From: Pratylenchus scribneri
Taxonomy: Eukaryota; Nematoda; Chromadorea; Rhabditida; Pratylenchidae
DNA: 64,000 nt
Assembly (NCBI GenBank): GCA_030063045.1
Contig: JAQSEB010000044.1
Location: 1-64,000, forward strand
Reading direction: 5' to 3'
How positions within the stretch are numbered: position 1 is the stretch's first letter; each line of letters starts with the position of its first letter. Position numbers and translations under genes: made by a program. Shown one piece after another: positions 52,542-64,000 of the stretch. The notes beneath the pieces are model-generated. The model saw only the letters and a program-made list of their open reading frames with translations, did not search any database and was not told the DNA's origin.

Positions 52542-53520
52542 TATATAATATTAAAAAAAACTTGAGTTTCGTTCATTTTTTCAAACATCTCAACTTCTAG
52601 ACGGCCGTTTTCCGAGATCTTTTTTTTAAAAGTTTCGTATTTCGGTGGCACATATGGAAAAAATCCGTTTTTCCCCAAAAATCCAAATGGTTTCGAGTTA
52701 TTAGCCAAAAACCGGTTTCAAAAATTGAACTTTTTCGGTTTGCCCAGGTAAAACTTTTTTCCTTTTGATTTTTGGGTTTTGTGCCCGGAGAAAGGGCACT
52801 CCGCAAGAGTGTCAGCTTTCGAATGATATATGGTTTATGGGGTCTAAACTCAAAACCCTGGGCTCTAGAAGCCGGCAAATGGGGCCAAGTCGGCACTTTT
52901 TCCTTTGTGGCCGATTTGGTAAGAAGGGAGGAATTGGGCGGAGGTCGAGGGTTCGAATCCCACTAAAGGCCAATAATTTTTTTAGATGGGTGAAAGGTCG
53001 GGGAAATGAGCCAGCCATGGGAGTGCCCGGGATAGAGCCGGATAGAGGGAATTAAGCCGGATTAAGGGGGATTAAGGTGGATATATGGGGATTAAGCCGG
53101 ATTAAGCCCCGAAATCGATGTAAAATGACCCGGAGGGCCAGTGGAAGGTCAGGGAAGGCCTTGGGAGTGCGCGGGATATATCTGGATTAAGGGGGATTAA
53201 GGTGGATATATGGGGATTAAGCCGGATTAAGCCCCGAAATCGATGGAAAATGACCCGGAGGGCCAGTGGAAGTTCAGGGAAGGCCTTGGGAGTGCGCGGG
53301 ATTTATCCGGATTAAGGGGGATTAAGGTGGATATATGGGGATTAAGCCGGATTAAGCCCCGAAATCGATGGAAAATGATCCGGAGGGCCAGTGGAAGGTC
53401 AGGGAAGGCCTTGGGAGTGCGCGGGATATAACCGGATATGAGAGGATTAAGGTGGATATAGGGGGATTAAGTCGGATAAATGGAATATAACCATACTAGG
53501 GATCTTTTAAAGCGCGATAA
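52542..53520. repeat. Repeat unit A, copy 2, with three 125-bp tandem units
   Basis: Near-identical to 48005-49233 with only single-base differences (for example TCAGAGAT to TCCGAGAT, and CGCGGG to CGAGGG in the tRNA-like box). It has fewer tandem units (GGAAAATGA at 53243 and 53368, TGTAAAATGA at about 53118). It ends with the same AAAGCGCGATA. Confidence 0.85.
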
Positions 53521-54112
53521 ATTAAAATTAAATAATTGTATTTATTTGCAATTTGAAATTTTGCAGGTGAAAACAATCGAACAAATTTGGAAGGAATTAA
53601 AACAAGGATGAGAATGGGAAATGAATATTAAATTTATTCATCCAATCTATAATCAAAATAATCTGTTTATTGTTCTATAAATTTCTTTTATTCACAAAAA
53701 TCATAAAAATCCTATTATTTTATAATGAAATATATAAAATATTTAAATTTTGGCAATTTTGGTTTTTATTTATCTAGCACACAGTACGGATATAAATTTA
53801 CTTATATTAGCAAACATAGAAATTCATGAATCCATCTCTGCTGATTCCCTTCCTCCATTTCAATTTAGCGATTTGAGTGACAGTTCCTTATCGCCTCTTC
53901 CAATCCACTTTCCCTTCCATCCCCCAATGTCCATTACTACGATAATTTGCACCGTATAATTTCAAATAAATATCTTTCCACTTATTGTGATGTTGGCAAT
54001 TTTTGCTGAATAAATTTTTTCCATTTATCAAATGCTAAGAATCCATTTTTTTTCTCTCTTTAAAATCTTTAACCAATTTTATTCGAACTAAAAAGCCAAT
54101 ACCGACCTCAAA
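53521..54112. other. Intergenic region with a possible terminal exon
   Basis: TTTTGCAG|GTGAAAACAATCGAACAAAT at about 53563 could be the last exon (VKTIEQIWKELKQG then TGA) of an unrecognised plus-strand gene. Otherwise AT-rich and without support for a gene. Confidence 0.3.
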
Positions 54113-54972
54113 ATGAGTCCCTTTTATGTTCTGTTGCCTATACTTTTGAATTCATTTTTCCAATTTGCCTCAGGGGATGATTGTTGCGCATGCACAACAA
54201 CATTCCCGCCACCGGAAATGGAAGACCCAAAAGATGCTTTCAAGGCTAGTGAATAATAAACAATTGAATAAAATGAATTTACCCCAAATTAAGAGAGAAT
54301 AATTTTGCCAATAAATTTCATTTTTTTAGAACTATAGAGGTGGCTATTAAAATTAGTTGCTTCTATTCTTTAATATTAAAATGAAGCAAATTTTTGTGAA
54401 ATATTTTGGCTTATTTAATCATCTTAAAAAACAGAGGGCATAAGCCTAATAAGCTTAGATTACGAATTTTAATTGTTATCTCCTTTTCGGGTATTCATTC
54501 GGGAAACGCAGAAAATTTTGACTCTCTGTTTTCCCGAATTCCATTACCTGAAGAAATGCCGACTCCCGAACCAGATAGCTCATTAACAGTTTAGACTAGG
54601 CTTGAAATTTGATAGAATATGGTCTGTATTGGAATCCAAATTGATCGTTTAATCTCAAAAATTTTAATGTATCAAAAAATAATTTTTTCCTTTCATTCTT
54701 TATGAAACTAAATTTTGATAAATTGTTGGATTAAAGAGTAATAAAAAAATTTTTTAGCACTTTATAATAACAGTCATTTATTAAAATTTTTTGATTTAAA
54801 GGAAGCTGACAAAGATGGAGACGGCAAATTGAACTTTGAAGATTTCAAGAATTATGTGACCAAAGCGGTTGTCCCATTGGATGATTGGTTGAAGAAAGTT
54901 TTTGCACATGACGACAAAGATGGCGACGGATTTGTGACTCGAAAAGAGTTGAAAATTGCCGAAAAGAAGTAG
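54113..54972 (+). CDS. Small secreted EF-hand calcium-binding protein
   Basis: Exon 1 starts at the ATG at 54113 with a signal peptide (FYVLLPILLNSFFQFASG), then DDCCACTTTFPPPEMEDPKDAFK. Exon 2 (about 54802-54972) encodes two EF-hands, DKDGDGKLNFEDF and DDKDGDGFVTRKEL, with the usual Asp/Asn/Gly loop positions, and ends with TAG. To stay in frame the intron would have a GC donor (AAG|GCTAGT), or the exon boundary is slightly different. Two EF-hands is a full pair. It is likely an extracellular calcium-binding or gland protein. Confidence 0.65.
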
Positions 54973-55488
54973 AAAGGATTGAAGAAGAAGAAAATGAATA
55001 TAATGATTTGATGATTTTTTTATTGAATAAATTTAATTGAACTTGCCATCATTTTAAATGAATTTAATTGAAATTCGAAATGGAATTTTGTCCCATTCAT
55101 TTGAATATTTGCTGAAAGATTCAATCTCTCCATTATAAAAATGATTTATTCGGGCCTTTTGGCTCTCGGCTGTCAATAAAATTATTGAGCTAGGGAAGAG
55201 GGGAAAGAAATTAAATTTTATCGAATTGCTATGAAGAATTAAAATAATCCGAAAATAATTGGAATAAAAAATTGAAATAAAAATATTATTTGTTTTTTTT
55301 TGTAAAAAAGGTTGCGATAATTCAGCGAAAATTGATCCAAAAATGGTGAAAATTTTTGCAAAGGTCATTCTCATTCTCTCCATTCATCCTTCATTTTTCT
55401 TATCATTTATCATTCGTCTTATATTAATTAATATATTAGCAAAAATATTGAAGGAAAATTGATTAATATATTCATTCCATATTGAAAA
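54973..55488. other. Intergenic region
   Basis: AT-rich. No gene recognised. Contains AATAAA near 55025 for the EF-hand gene and likely the promoter of the deaminase gene. Confidence 0.4.
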
Positions 55489-57848
55489 ATGCGATTTATT
55501 GTGGTCGAAAATTACGAAGAAATTTCGGATTTGGCTGCCAAATATGTTTGCCGGCGGATCAATGAATTCACGGCAAAAAATCCTGACAAATTCTTTACAC
55601 TTGGATTACCAACAGGCATAGCCAAAAATTTATCAATTTAATTATAAAATATAATATTTGAAGGGAGTTCACCATTGGGAATGTACAAAAAATTGATTGA
55701 ATTCCACAAAAATGGTCAAATTTCATTTGAAAGGTAAATTTGCCCAAATTTATTAATAATAAATTAATTTATGGCCCATTTTTAGGGTGAAAACATTCAA
55801 TATGGACGAGTGAGTTTATTCATATCATTTTGAGAAAAATAATCAGACATTTTTGATTTAATTAATTAGATTTTTTGAGAGAATTTATAATCATGTTAGC
55901 CTTAAAATATTTTGGAAAAATTCCACTAAAAACCATTTAAATCATTTTTAAATAAAATTTAATCGTGCCACTTTTTTCCCAACCAAGATATGTTGGCATT
56001 CCGGATGCGCATCCCCAAAGTTATCATCGTTTTATGTTCGATAATTTCTTTCGGTATTTATTTCCTCTCAAAATATTCATATTTTCTTCCCCATTCATAG
56101 TCATATCGATATTGACCCCAAAAATGTGCACATTCCAAATGGGAATTCGCCTTCACTTGAACAGGAATGTGCCAATTATGAGTAAGTTTTGTTCTTTATG
56201 GGAAAATTTTTCCGATTATGTATTTATTTATTTGTTATTCTTATAAGGCGAATTTTTCTAATTTTTATCCGCCTTTTTTTAATTAATCTTTTTTAATTGA
56301 AAATATTCCTAAATTTTGTTGTTCCAAATACCGTATTCTTCTATTTGAAGCCCAGTCTTTTTAGTAGAGCCCCTTTCGATTTTAAGGTAATATATCTCTT
56401 GGTAAGATAATTTTTTGCAAATTTTTTATTGCTTTAATTAGTGTCATTGGGCTCTACTATAAAAAAGATATAATAGTTTTTTCAAGAATGTCAACAGATC
56501 ACAGAGTTAGACCCCAAATGCCCATTTTTGGGCTTCGAAACTTTTAAGTCCAAGGGCTTCTAATGAAAAAATATGGTAATTTTAACTATTTATAAACCGT
56601 ATGTATAAAATAGCCAATTCCACTAATTAATGTTTATTTTAAATCAATTTCCTTTCCATTTTTAGGGCGGCCATCCAAACGGCTGGCGGCATCGAATTAT
56701 TCATTTCTGGAATTGGCTCCGATGGGCATATTGCCTTCAATGAGCCGCACAGTCCATTGACTGTAAATTCTATTAAATATGATTGCTAAAATTCCCACCC
56801 TTAAAAGAGCCGAACTCGTGTCCAGACGCTGAATGCCGAAACAATTTCCGCAAATTCACGGTTTTTCCAAAATGATGCAAGCCAAGTGCCAACAAAGGTA
56901 AATAGCGCATATTCCCCATTTTACCGTATATATTCTTTAATTCCCCAATCACTAATAATTCTAATTCCCCATCCGCGACTTTGAGGAGCCATAAACTCCG
57001 GGCAGGGTGAATCTTAAAATTTTTTGTATTGCTTTTCTTATTTTTAGTTCCCTAAAGCTCGATAAAAATCCGCTATAATTTGTTCAAAAATATCCAAAAA
57101 AATTAAACTGTAAATTTTCCCAATTTTTAGTGGGAATGAAAAATAATTCCCCATGGGTAATTAAAAGAGAATATACGGTAATTTGACTTATTTTTATATT
57201 TTAGGCAATCACTGTTGGTGTTGGGACAATTATGGATGCCAAAGAAGTGATCATTTTTGGGGCAAATTATATTTATATTTGCCTTTTTGATTGATTGATT
57301 TTTTGAGATTTTTAATCTGATCTCGAAGCCTCTATTTCGATTTATATTAAAGATTAAAATAATAATTTTCTAGATTTTAATGCTGGTCAATGGAATGCAA
57401 AAGGCACATGCTTTACACGCAGCAATCGAGAAGGGTATTTCACATTTGTGTACGGCAAGCGGTGATTTGGCATTTATAATTGGGAATTTATTTTAATTTT
57501 ATGGCATTTTAGCACTACAAATGCATCCAAATTGTCAATGGATTGTGGATGAGGTGAGAATAAATAAATAATAATATAAAGGGAAAAATTGAGTATAAAT
57601 TGGTAAAATATTGAAATAATTTCTAGATTATTTATAATCAAATTAAAATGCAATTTATAAAAAGTTTATTTATTAAATAGACATTAAATAAAAATTTTGG
57701 GAATTTTAAAATTTATAAAATACATTTAAATTACGCAAATTTTTAGGAGGCAACAATGGAATTGAAAGTGAAGACGCTCAAATATTTCCAAGGGCAACGA
57801 AGCGATTATTTGAAGGAAATGCTGGGAGAAAAATATTTAGATGAATGA
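55489..57848 (+). CDS. GNPDA: Glucosamine-6-phosphate deaminase
   Basis: About ten small exons from the ATG at 55489 to the TGA at 57846-57848, C-terminus ...KEMLGEKYLDE. The segments MRFIVVENYEEISDLAAKYV, FTLGLPTG, VKTFNMDE, YVGIPDAHPQSYHRFMFDNF, GGIELFISGIGSDGHIAFNE and MQKAHALHAAIEKGISHLCT match GNPDA/NagB in order and spacing. They include the catalytic DGHIAFNEP block and the DE/YVG active-site region. It converts glucosamine-6-phosphate to fructose-6-phosphate and ammonia. All introns are short or medium, two filled with MITEs. Confidence 0.9.
56331..56580. mobile_element. TACCGT-family MITE in the deaminase gene
   Basis: ATACCGTATTCTTCTATTTGAAGCCC at the left is mirrored by GGGCTTCTAATGAAAAAATATGGTA at the right. 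It has the same end type as the element at 1165-1412. Confidence 0.65.
56922..57180. mobile_element. TACCGT-family MITE, second type, in the deaminase gene
   Basis: TTACCGTATATTCTTTAATTCCCC at the left is mirrored by AATTAAAAGAGAATATACGGTAA at the right. Interior AT-rich. No ORF. Confidence 0.65.
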
Positions 57849-58210
57849 ATTAAATGGGATAAAATAATTGGATTGAACAATTTTTGATGAATAAAATAAA
57901 CAATATTCCAAAATTAAAAAATTATTTAAAATCGGAATATTTTTTTAGTGAATATAGGATTTGAAAATATTGGTGGAATGTTTATTGAAAAGAAAATAGC
58001 TTGGACGCTTATCATTCTCTTTTCTATTTTTTCCTTTCTCTTTCCACTGTTGATTGGGCAGAATGGCGCTCGCTGGCTGTTTCCTTCTTTTCATTTTGGT
58101 CAGAAAAAATAAAAACATTCGTTTCAATGAACATTCACTTTAAAGGGATCGTCACTAACAAAATATTCCGATTTTACATTGTGGATGGAAAATGAAAGGT
58201 ATTAATATTA
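57849..58210. other. Intergenic region
   Basis: No gene recognised between the deaminase gene and the repeat block. Confidence 0.4.
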
Positions 58211-58212
58211 AC

Positions 58213-58254
58213 TAGCTCAGGAGTTCGCCCTACGGGCGAACTCCTAAGCTAGGC
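58213..58254. repeat. GC-rich hairpin TAGCTCAGGAGTTCGCCC / GGGCGAACTCCTAAGCTA
   Basis: A near-perfect inverted repeat of about 18 bp per arm, with loop TAC. The right arm recurs at 62027-62045 at the start of the duplicated block. It lies about 250 bp before the simple-repeat array. Confidence 0.75.
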
Positions 58255-60211
58255 ACAATAATCAACAACAATCATGCTAAATTTAATATGCAAAAAGTCT
58301 ATTTTTAATTCTGATTTTATTCTTATTCTGACTTTTAATTCTGATTTTATTCTTATTCTGATTTTTAATTCTGATTTCGTTCTGAATTCTGCTAATTTTT
58401 TCTTTATTTTTAAATTCTGATTTTGTTAATTTCCTGTTTTTTTTTGGGGGGGGGGGGGGAGGGGGAGAAGATTATCAGGGGCAAGACCTATAAAATATAA
58501 TAGGAAGAATAAGAAATCCTTATCTTCATCATCTTCATCGTTATCCTCATCTTCATCATCATCCTTATCTTCATTATACTCTCATTCTCATTTTCATCCT
58601 CTCATTCTCATCATCATTCTCATCTTCATCATCATCCTTATCTTCATCATCGTTATCCTAATCTTCCTCATCCTCAACTTCATCATTATTCTCATCTTCT
58701 TCATCATATCATCCTCGTCTCCATTATCCTCTCATTCTCTACTTCATCCTCTAATTCTCATCCTCATCTTCATCATCATCCTATCATCAACTTCATCATC
58801 TTCATCATCGTTATCCTCATCTTCATCATTATTCTCATCTTCTTCATCATGTCATCCTCATCATCATTATCCTCTCATTCTCATCATCATTATCATCTTC
58901 ATCATTTTCCTCATCTTCATCATTATTCTCATCTTCTTCATCATCCTCATTTTCATTATCCTCTCATTCTCATCTTCATCCTCTCATTCTCATCCTCATC
59001 ATCATCTTCATCATCATCCTATTATCAATTTCACCATCTTCCTCATCTTCATAATCATTATCCTCATCTTCATCATCCTCATCAAAATCATTACCTCATC
59101 TTCATCATCATCTCCATCATTATCCTCATCTTCATCATTATTCTCATCTTCTTCATCATCATCCTCATCTTCATTATCCTCTCATTCTCATCTTCATCCT
59201 CATCATCATCCTCAGCATTCTCATCTTCATCATCTTCCTATCATCAATTTCACCATCTTCCTCATCTTCATCTTCATTATCCTCATCGTCATCATCCTCA
59301 TCAACATCATTACCTCATCTTCATCACCATCTTCATCATAATCCTCATCTTCATTATTACCCTCATCTTCTTCATCATCCTCATCTTCATTATCCTCTCA
59401 TTCTCATCTTCATCCTCTAATTCTCATCATCATCTTCATCATCATCCTATCATCAACTTCATCATCTTCATCATCGTTATCCTCATCTTCATCATCCTCA
59501 TCCTCACCATTATACTCATTTTCATTAACATCTTCATCATCTTCATCAACATACTCATCTTCATCATCATCCTCATCTTCATTATCCTCTCATTCTCATC
59601 TTCATCATCATCATCTTCCTCATCATTCTCATCTTAATCATCATCTTCATCACCTTCATCCTAATCATTCCCTTCACCATCTTCCTCATCTTCATCATCA
59701 TCTTCATCCTCATCATCTTCCTCATCATTCCCATCTTCATCATCCTCTTCATCCTCATCACCTTCATCATCATCCTAATCATCCCCTTCACCATCTTCAC
59801 CAACTTATTCATCTTCATCATCATCTTCAACATCATCATTATCCTCATTCATCATCCTATCATTCTAATCTACATCATCATTATCCACATCTTCATCATC
59901 CTATCATTCAAATCTTCCTCATCATTATCCTCATCTTCATCATCCTATCATTCAAATCTTCATCATCATTATTATCCTCATCCTTACCATCTTCTTCCTC
60001 ATCATCTTCTCCATCATCTTCATCATCATCTTCCTATTCATCCTATTATATATTATAAGTCTTGTCGCCTCGCCCCAAAAAAACAGGATGCATCAATATT
60101 CTTTCCTTTTTGCATAAATAAATAAATCATTTAAAAAATTAAGAAAAGTTTATTGATTTGATGCTGTTGTCATGCTTGAATGCTAATTTATTTGTAAAAT
60201 GTTTTATTTAA
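58241..60211. repeat. Direct duplication, copy 1 (3789 bp offset), including TCATC tract
   Basis: The block CGGGCGAACTCCTAAGCTAGG ... ATGTTTTATTTAA recurs from 62030 to the window end at a constant offset of 3789 bp with a handful of differences (T/C at 59806 against 63595, and one G more in the G run). It contains about 1.55 kb (58500-60050) of TCATC/TTCATCATC simple repeat. Long open frames across it are low-complexity artefacts. Confidence 0.95.
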
Positions 60212-60735
60212 CTTTTATTCACAAATAATATTAGTGCTTTTTGCTTATTTTTTATATTGTTAATTTTTTTTGGAAAAATCATAGATTTTTAAAAATCATA
60301 GATTAGATGATATCTAATCAAAAATCTAATATCAGATTCGTGATCGGCGCCCAAAATTACCCTTAGAAAGTTTTATCCCAGAATATTAAAACGATTTTTA
60401 ATTTAACTTTTATTCACAAATAATATTAGTGCTTTTTGCTTATTTTTTATAATGTTAATTTTTTGGAAAAATCATAGATTAGATGATATCTAATCAAAAA
60501 TCTAATATCAGATTCGTGATCAGCGCCCCAAATTACCCTTAGAAAGTTTTATCCCGGAATATTAAAATTAAAACGATTTTTAATTTGGGACCCCTTTTCT
60601 TTAAGCTTGCCTTTAAAAATACATAACACCAAAATTAATTTAAACAATATTTTTTGGAACAAACCAACAGAAAATTATATATAGGATTTTTAATTTGGGA
60701 CCCCTTTTCTTTAAGCTTGCCTTTAAAAATACACG
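60212..60735. repeat. Nested direct repeats
   Basis: TTAACTTTTATTCACAAATAATATTAGTGCTTTTTGC ... GTTTTATCCC(A/G)GAATATTAAAA recurs after about 190 bp (60211 and 60401). GATTTTTAATTTGGGACCCCTTTTCTTTAAGCTTGCC occurs twice (60573 and 60686). No gene. Confidence 0.75.
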
Positions 60736-60773
60736 AGCGTTGGGATGCCGCTTCGCGGCATCCCAACGCTCGT
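60733..60773. repeat. Perfect GC-rich hairpin, 19-bp arms
   Basis: ACGAGCGTTGGGATGCCGC, loop TTC, GCGGCATCCCAACGCTCGT. It lies 130 bp before a tandem array, as do the hairpins at 49314 and 58213. Confidence 0.85.
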
Positions 60774-60904
60774 AAAACATTTTCAAAAAATTTAATGAAA
60801 AATTCACTCATTTCTATTTATGGAGCATTCTGACTGAAAATTTTTCTTAGCTAAATTTTGAGAAATTCATCTTTTCCCATACTATTTGTATTTTAGTTTT
60901 ACTA

Positions 60905-61480
60905 AAAATTTGAATGTTTTTGTTCATCCAAACATTTGAATGTTTTTGTTTTCCCAAACATTTTAGGTTTTTGTTCATCCAAACTTTTGAATGTTTTTGT
61001 TTTCCCAAACAATTTATGTTTTTGTTCATCCAAACATTTGAATGTTTTTGTTTTCCCGAACAATTTGTGTTTTTTCATCCAAACATTTGAATGTTTTTGT
61101 TTTCCCGAACAATTTGTGTTTTTTCATCCAAACATTTGAATGTTTTTGTTTTCCCAAACATTTTAGGTTTTTGTTCATCCAAACATTTGAATGTTTTTGT
61201 TTTCCCAAACATTTTAGGTTTTTGTTCATCCAAACATTTGAATGTTTTTGTTTTCCCAAACATTTTAGGTTTTTGTTCATCCAAACATTTGAATGTTTTT
61301 GTTTTCCCAAACATTTTAGGTTTTTGTTCATCCAAACATTTGAATGTTTTTGTTTTCCCAAACATTTTAGGTTTTTGTTCATCCAAACATTTGAATGTTT
61401 TTGTTTTCCCCAACAATTTTTATTTTTGTTCATCCAAACATTTGAATGTTTTTGTTTTCCCCAACAATTTGTCTTATCCA
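60905..61480. repeat. Minisatellite, ~49-bp unit (AAACATTTGAATGTTTTTGTT...)
   Basis: About twelve units of CATCCAAACATTTGAATGTTTTTGTTTTCCCAAACATTTTAGGTTTTTGTT. Unit length varies slightly (45-50 bp). Each unit contains the inverted words AAACATTTGAATGTTT. The open frames across it are repeat artefacts. Confidence 0.93.
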
Positions 61481-62029
61481 AAGAATTTATTTTTTGCTAG
61501 TCCAATTTTGTGTTTTAGTTTTCTCAAACTTGTTTCAATTTCATTATACTCAGTCATTTTCTATCCATTGTTTTAATTGCTTAAAGGAGCGACCGGTCGC
61601 CGCTGCGCAGCTCCCGTCCGCTCGAATTGTCATTTGTCTATCATATTGAAAAATATTCATTGATTCAACTTCGGAATTTTCCTATCATTTTATTTTCATA
61701 ATCTCAATCATTCATTTTTACATTACATCAATCTCTCCCATTTTCTCATTTAATTGATTGAGTGAAATATTTTTCAAATTGTTATTCTAAAAATATTTAA
61801 TTTCCTTTATTTCTTTATTATGTATGCCTAACAAACTATTTTTCTTTATTCCTAAACTATATATCATTTATTTTGGATATTTTCGAACAAATTAAAATAA
61901 ACAAAACGCCAACAAATAAAAATTTAATAAATAATTTTTTTGTGACAGACGAACACTCCCAATTAATATATAATAAATAATTTTTTTGTGACAGACGAAC
62001 ACTCCCAATTAATATATAACGGGCGAACT
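61481..62029. other. AT-rich region with a short direct repeat
   Basis: TAATAAATAATTTTTTTGTGACAGACGAACACTCCCAATTAATATATAA is found twice in tandem (61926-61974 and 61975-62019). A GC-rich foldback-like segment, GAGCGACCGGTCGCCGCTGCGCAGC, lies at about 61588-61612. No gene. Confidence 0.5.
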
Positions 62030-64000
62030 CCTAAGCTAGGCACAATAATCAACAACAATCATGCTAAATTTAATATGCAAAAAGTCTATTTTTAATTCTG
62101 ATTTTATTCTTATTCTGACTTTTAATTCTGATTTTATTCTTATTCTGATTTTTAATTCTGATTTCGTTCTGAATTCTGCTAATTTTTTCTTTATTTTTAA
62201 ATTCTGATTTTGTTAATTTCCTGTTTTTTTTGGGGGGGGGGGGGGGGGAGGGGGAGAAGATTATCAGGGGCAAGACCTATAAAATATAATAGGAAGAATA
62301 AGAAATCCTTATCTTCATCATCTTCATCGTTATCCTCATCTTCATCATCATCCTTATCTTCATTATACTCTCATTCTCATTTTCATCCTCTCATTCTCAT
62401 CATCATTCTCATCTTCATCATCATCCTTATCTTCATCATCGTTATCCTAATCTTCCTCATCCTCAACTTCATCATTATTCTCATCTTCTTCATCATATCA
62501 TCCTCGTCTCCATTATCCTCTCATTCTCTACTTCATCCTCTAATTCTCATCCTCATCTTCATCATCATCCTATCATCAACTTCATCATCTTCATCATCGT
62601 TATCCTCATCTTCATCATTATTCTCATCTTCTTCATCATGTCATCCTCATCATCATTATCCTCTCATTCTCATCATCATTATCATCTTCATCATTTTCCT
62701 CATCTTCATCATTATTCTCATCTTCTTCATCATCCTCATTTTCATTATCCTCTCATTCTCATCTTCATCCTCTCATTCTCATCCTCATCATCATCTTCAT
62801 CATCATCCTATTATCAATTTCACCATCTTCCTCATCTTCATAATCATTATCCTCATCTTCATCATCCTCATCAAAATCATTACCTCATCTTCATCATCAT
62901 CTCCATCATTATCCTCATCTTCATCATTATTCTCATCTTCTTCATCATCATCCTCATCTTCATTATCCTCTCATTCTCATCTTCATCCTCATCATCATCC
63001 TCAGCATTCTCATCTTCATCATCTTCCTATCATCAATTTCACCATCTTCCTCATCTTCATCTTCATTATCCTCATCGTCATCATCCTCATCAACATCATT
63101 ACCTCATCTTCATCACCATCTTCATCATAATCCTCATCTTCATTATTACCCTCATCTTCTTCATCATCCTCATCTTCATTATCCTCTCATTCTCATCTTC
63201 ATCCTCTAATTCTCATCATCATCTTCATCATCATCCTATCATCAACTTCATCATCTTCATCATCGTTATCCTCATCTTCATCATCCTCATCCTCACCATT
63301 ATACTCATTTTCATTAACATCTTCATCATCTTCATCAACATACTCATCTTCATCATCATCCTCATCTTCATTATCCTCTCATTCTCATCTTCATCATCAT
63401 CATCTTCCTCATCATTCTCATCTTAATCATCATCTTCATCACCTTCATCCTAATCATTCCCTTCACCATCTTCCTCATCTTCATCATCATCTTCATCCTC
63501 ATCATCTTCCTCATCATTCCCATCTTCATCATCCTCTTCATCCTCATCACCTTCATCATCATCCTAATCATCCCCTTCACCATCTTCACCAACTTACTCA
63601 TCTTCATCATCATCTTCAACATCATCATTATCCTCATTCATCATCCTATCATTCTAATCTACATCATCATTATCCACATCTTCATCATCCTATCATTCAA
63701 ATCTTCCTCATCATTATCCTCATCTTCATCATCCTATCATTCAAATCTTCATCATCATTATTATCCTCATCCTTACCATCTTCTTCCTCATCATCTTCTC
63801 CATCATCTTCATCATCATCTTCCTATTCATCCTATTATATATTATAAGTCTTGTCGCCTCGCCCCAAAAAAACAGGATGCATCAATATTCTTTCCTTTTT
63901 GCATAAATAAATAAATCATTTAAAAAATTAAGAAAAGTTTATTGATTTGATGCTGTTGTCATGCTTGAATGCTAATTTATTTGTAAAATGTTTTATTTAA
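62030..64000. repeat. Direct duplication, copy 2 (truncated by the window end)
   Basis: The same 1.97-kb block as 58241-60211 with near-complete identity, including the same TCATC simple-repeat tract (62290-63840). Confidence 0.95.

Noticed and set aside
55054..55383. 109-codon minus-strand open frame
   Set aside because: AT-rich, no recognisable domain, and it lies between two well-supported plus-strand genes.
58849..59637. Ser/His/Ile-rich 262-codon open frame, also at 62638-63426
   Set aside because: It is a simple TCATC repeat read through. No homology or exon structure.
61026..61576. Open frames of 113-161 codons on both strands
   Set aside because: They come from the ~49-bp minisatellite (MFGKTKTFKC / FPNILGFCSS repeats), not from a gene.

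Overview
The window is about 64 kb of AT-rich animal DNA. Short introns (many 40-60 nt), split host genes, a divergent SKP1-related gene and abundant short foldback transposons suggest a nematode, possibly of the plant-parasitic type. The species cannot be named from the sequence. No bacterial signals are seen.

Host left flank (1-14757): a minus-strand gene for a pyruvate dehydrogenase phosphatase regulatory subunit (PDPR)-like FAD protein runs from 9990 down off the left edge. Its introns are filled with foldback MITEs. A 600-bp minisatellite of 35-bp units follows, then a plus-strand gene for a small secreted protein (11902 onward).

Integrated virus/transposon (14758-40376): a nearly complete Polinton/Maverick of 25,619 bp. 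It has ~360-bp terminal inverted repeats starting AGTAGTTATC and a perfect 6-bp target-site duplication (CACACA at 14752-14757 and 40377-40382). It carries the full Polinton core: protein-primed DNA polymerase B (5 exons), integrase with chromodomain, packaging ATPase, adenain-type protease, double jelly-roll major capsid protein, penton-like minor capsid protein, a pVI-like protein and small conserved morphogenesis proteins. The virion genes in the middle are unspliced and tightly packed. The genes of both arms are split by mini-introns. Several accessory genes look host-derived or new: a stand-alone Argonaute-type PAZ domain fused to a Cys/His repeat tail, a protein resembling ADP-ribosyl cyclase/CD38, a RING-finger protein, an 18-exon coiled-coil/zinc-finger protein and three membrane proteins. 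The integrase N-terminus is in another frame, joined at a canonical -1 slippery heptamer. All other core genes are open.

Host right flank (40383-64000): a SKP1-related gene, a multi-pass membrane protein gene with a frame problem at a G11 run, and an F-box/LRR-like gene piece. A repeat-dense block (47500-53520) follows, with paired 125-bp arrays, a 22/24-bp array and a GC-rich non-autonomous transposon. Next come a secreted EF-hand protein, a complete glucosamine-6-phosphate deaminase gene, and a 3.79-kb direct duplication containing 1.5 kb of TCATC-type simple repeat on each side of a 49-bp-type minisatellite.

How the element may work (inference): polymerase and integrase replicate and insert the genome. 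The ATPase, protease and capsid proteins build a virion. The PAZ, RING and cyclase-like proteins are the best candidates for dealing with host RNAi, ubiquitin and NAD-based defences.
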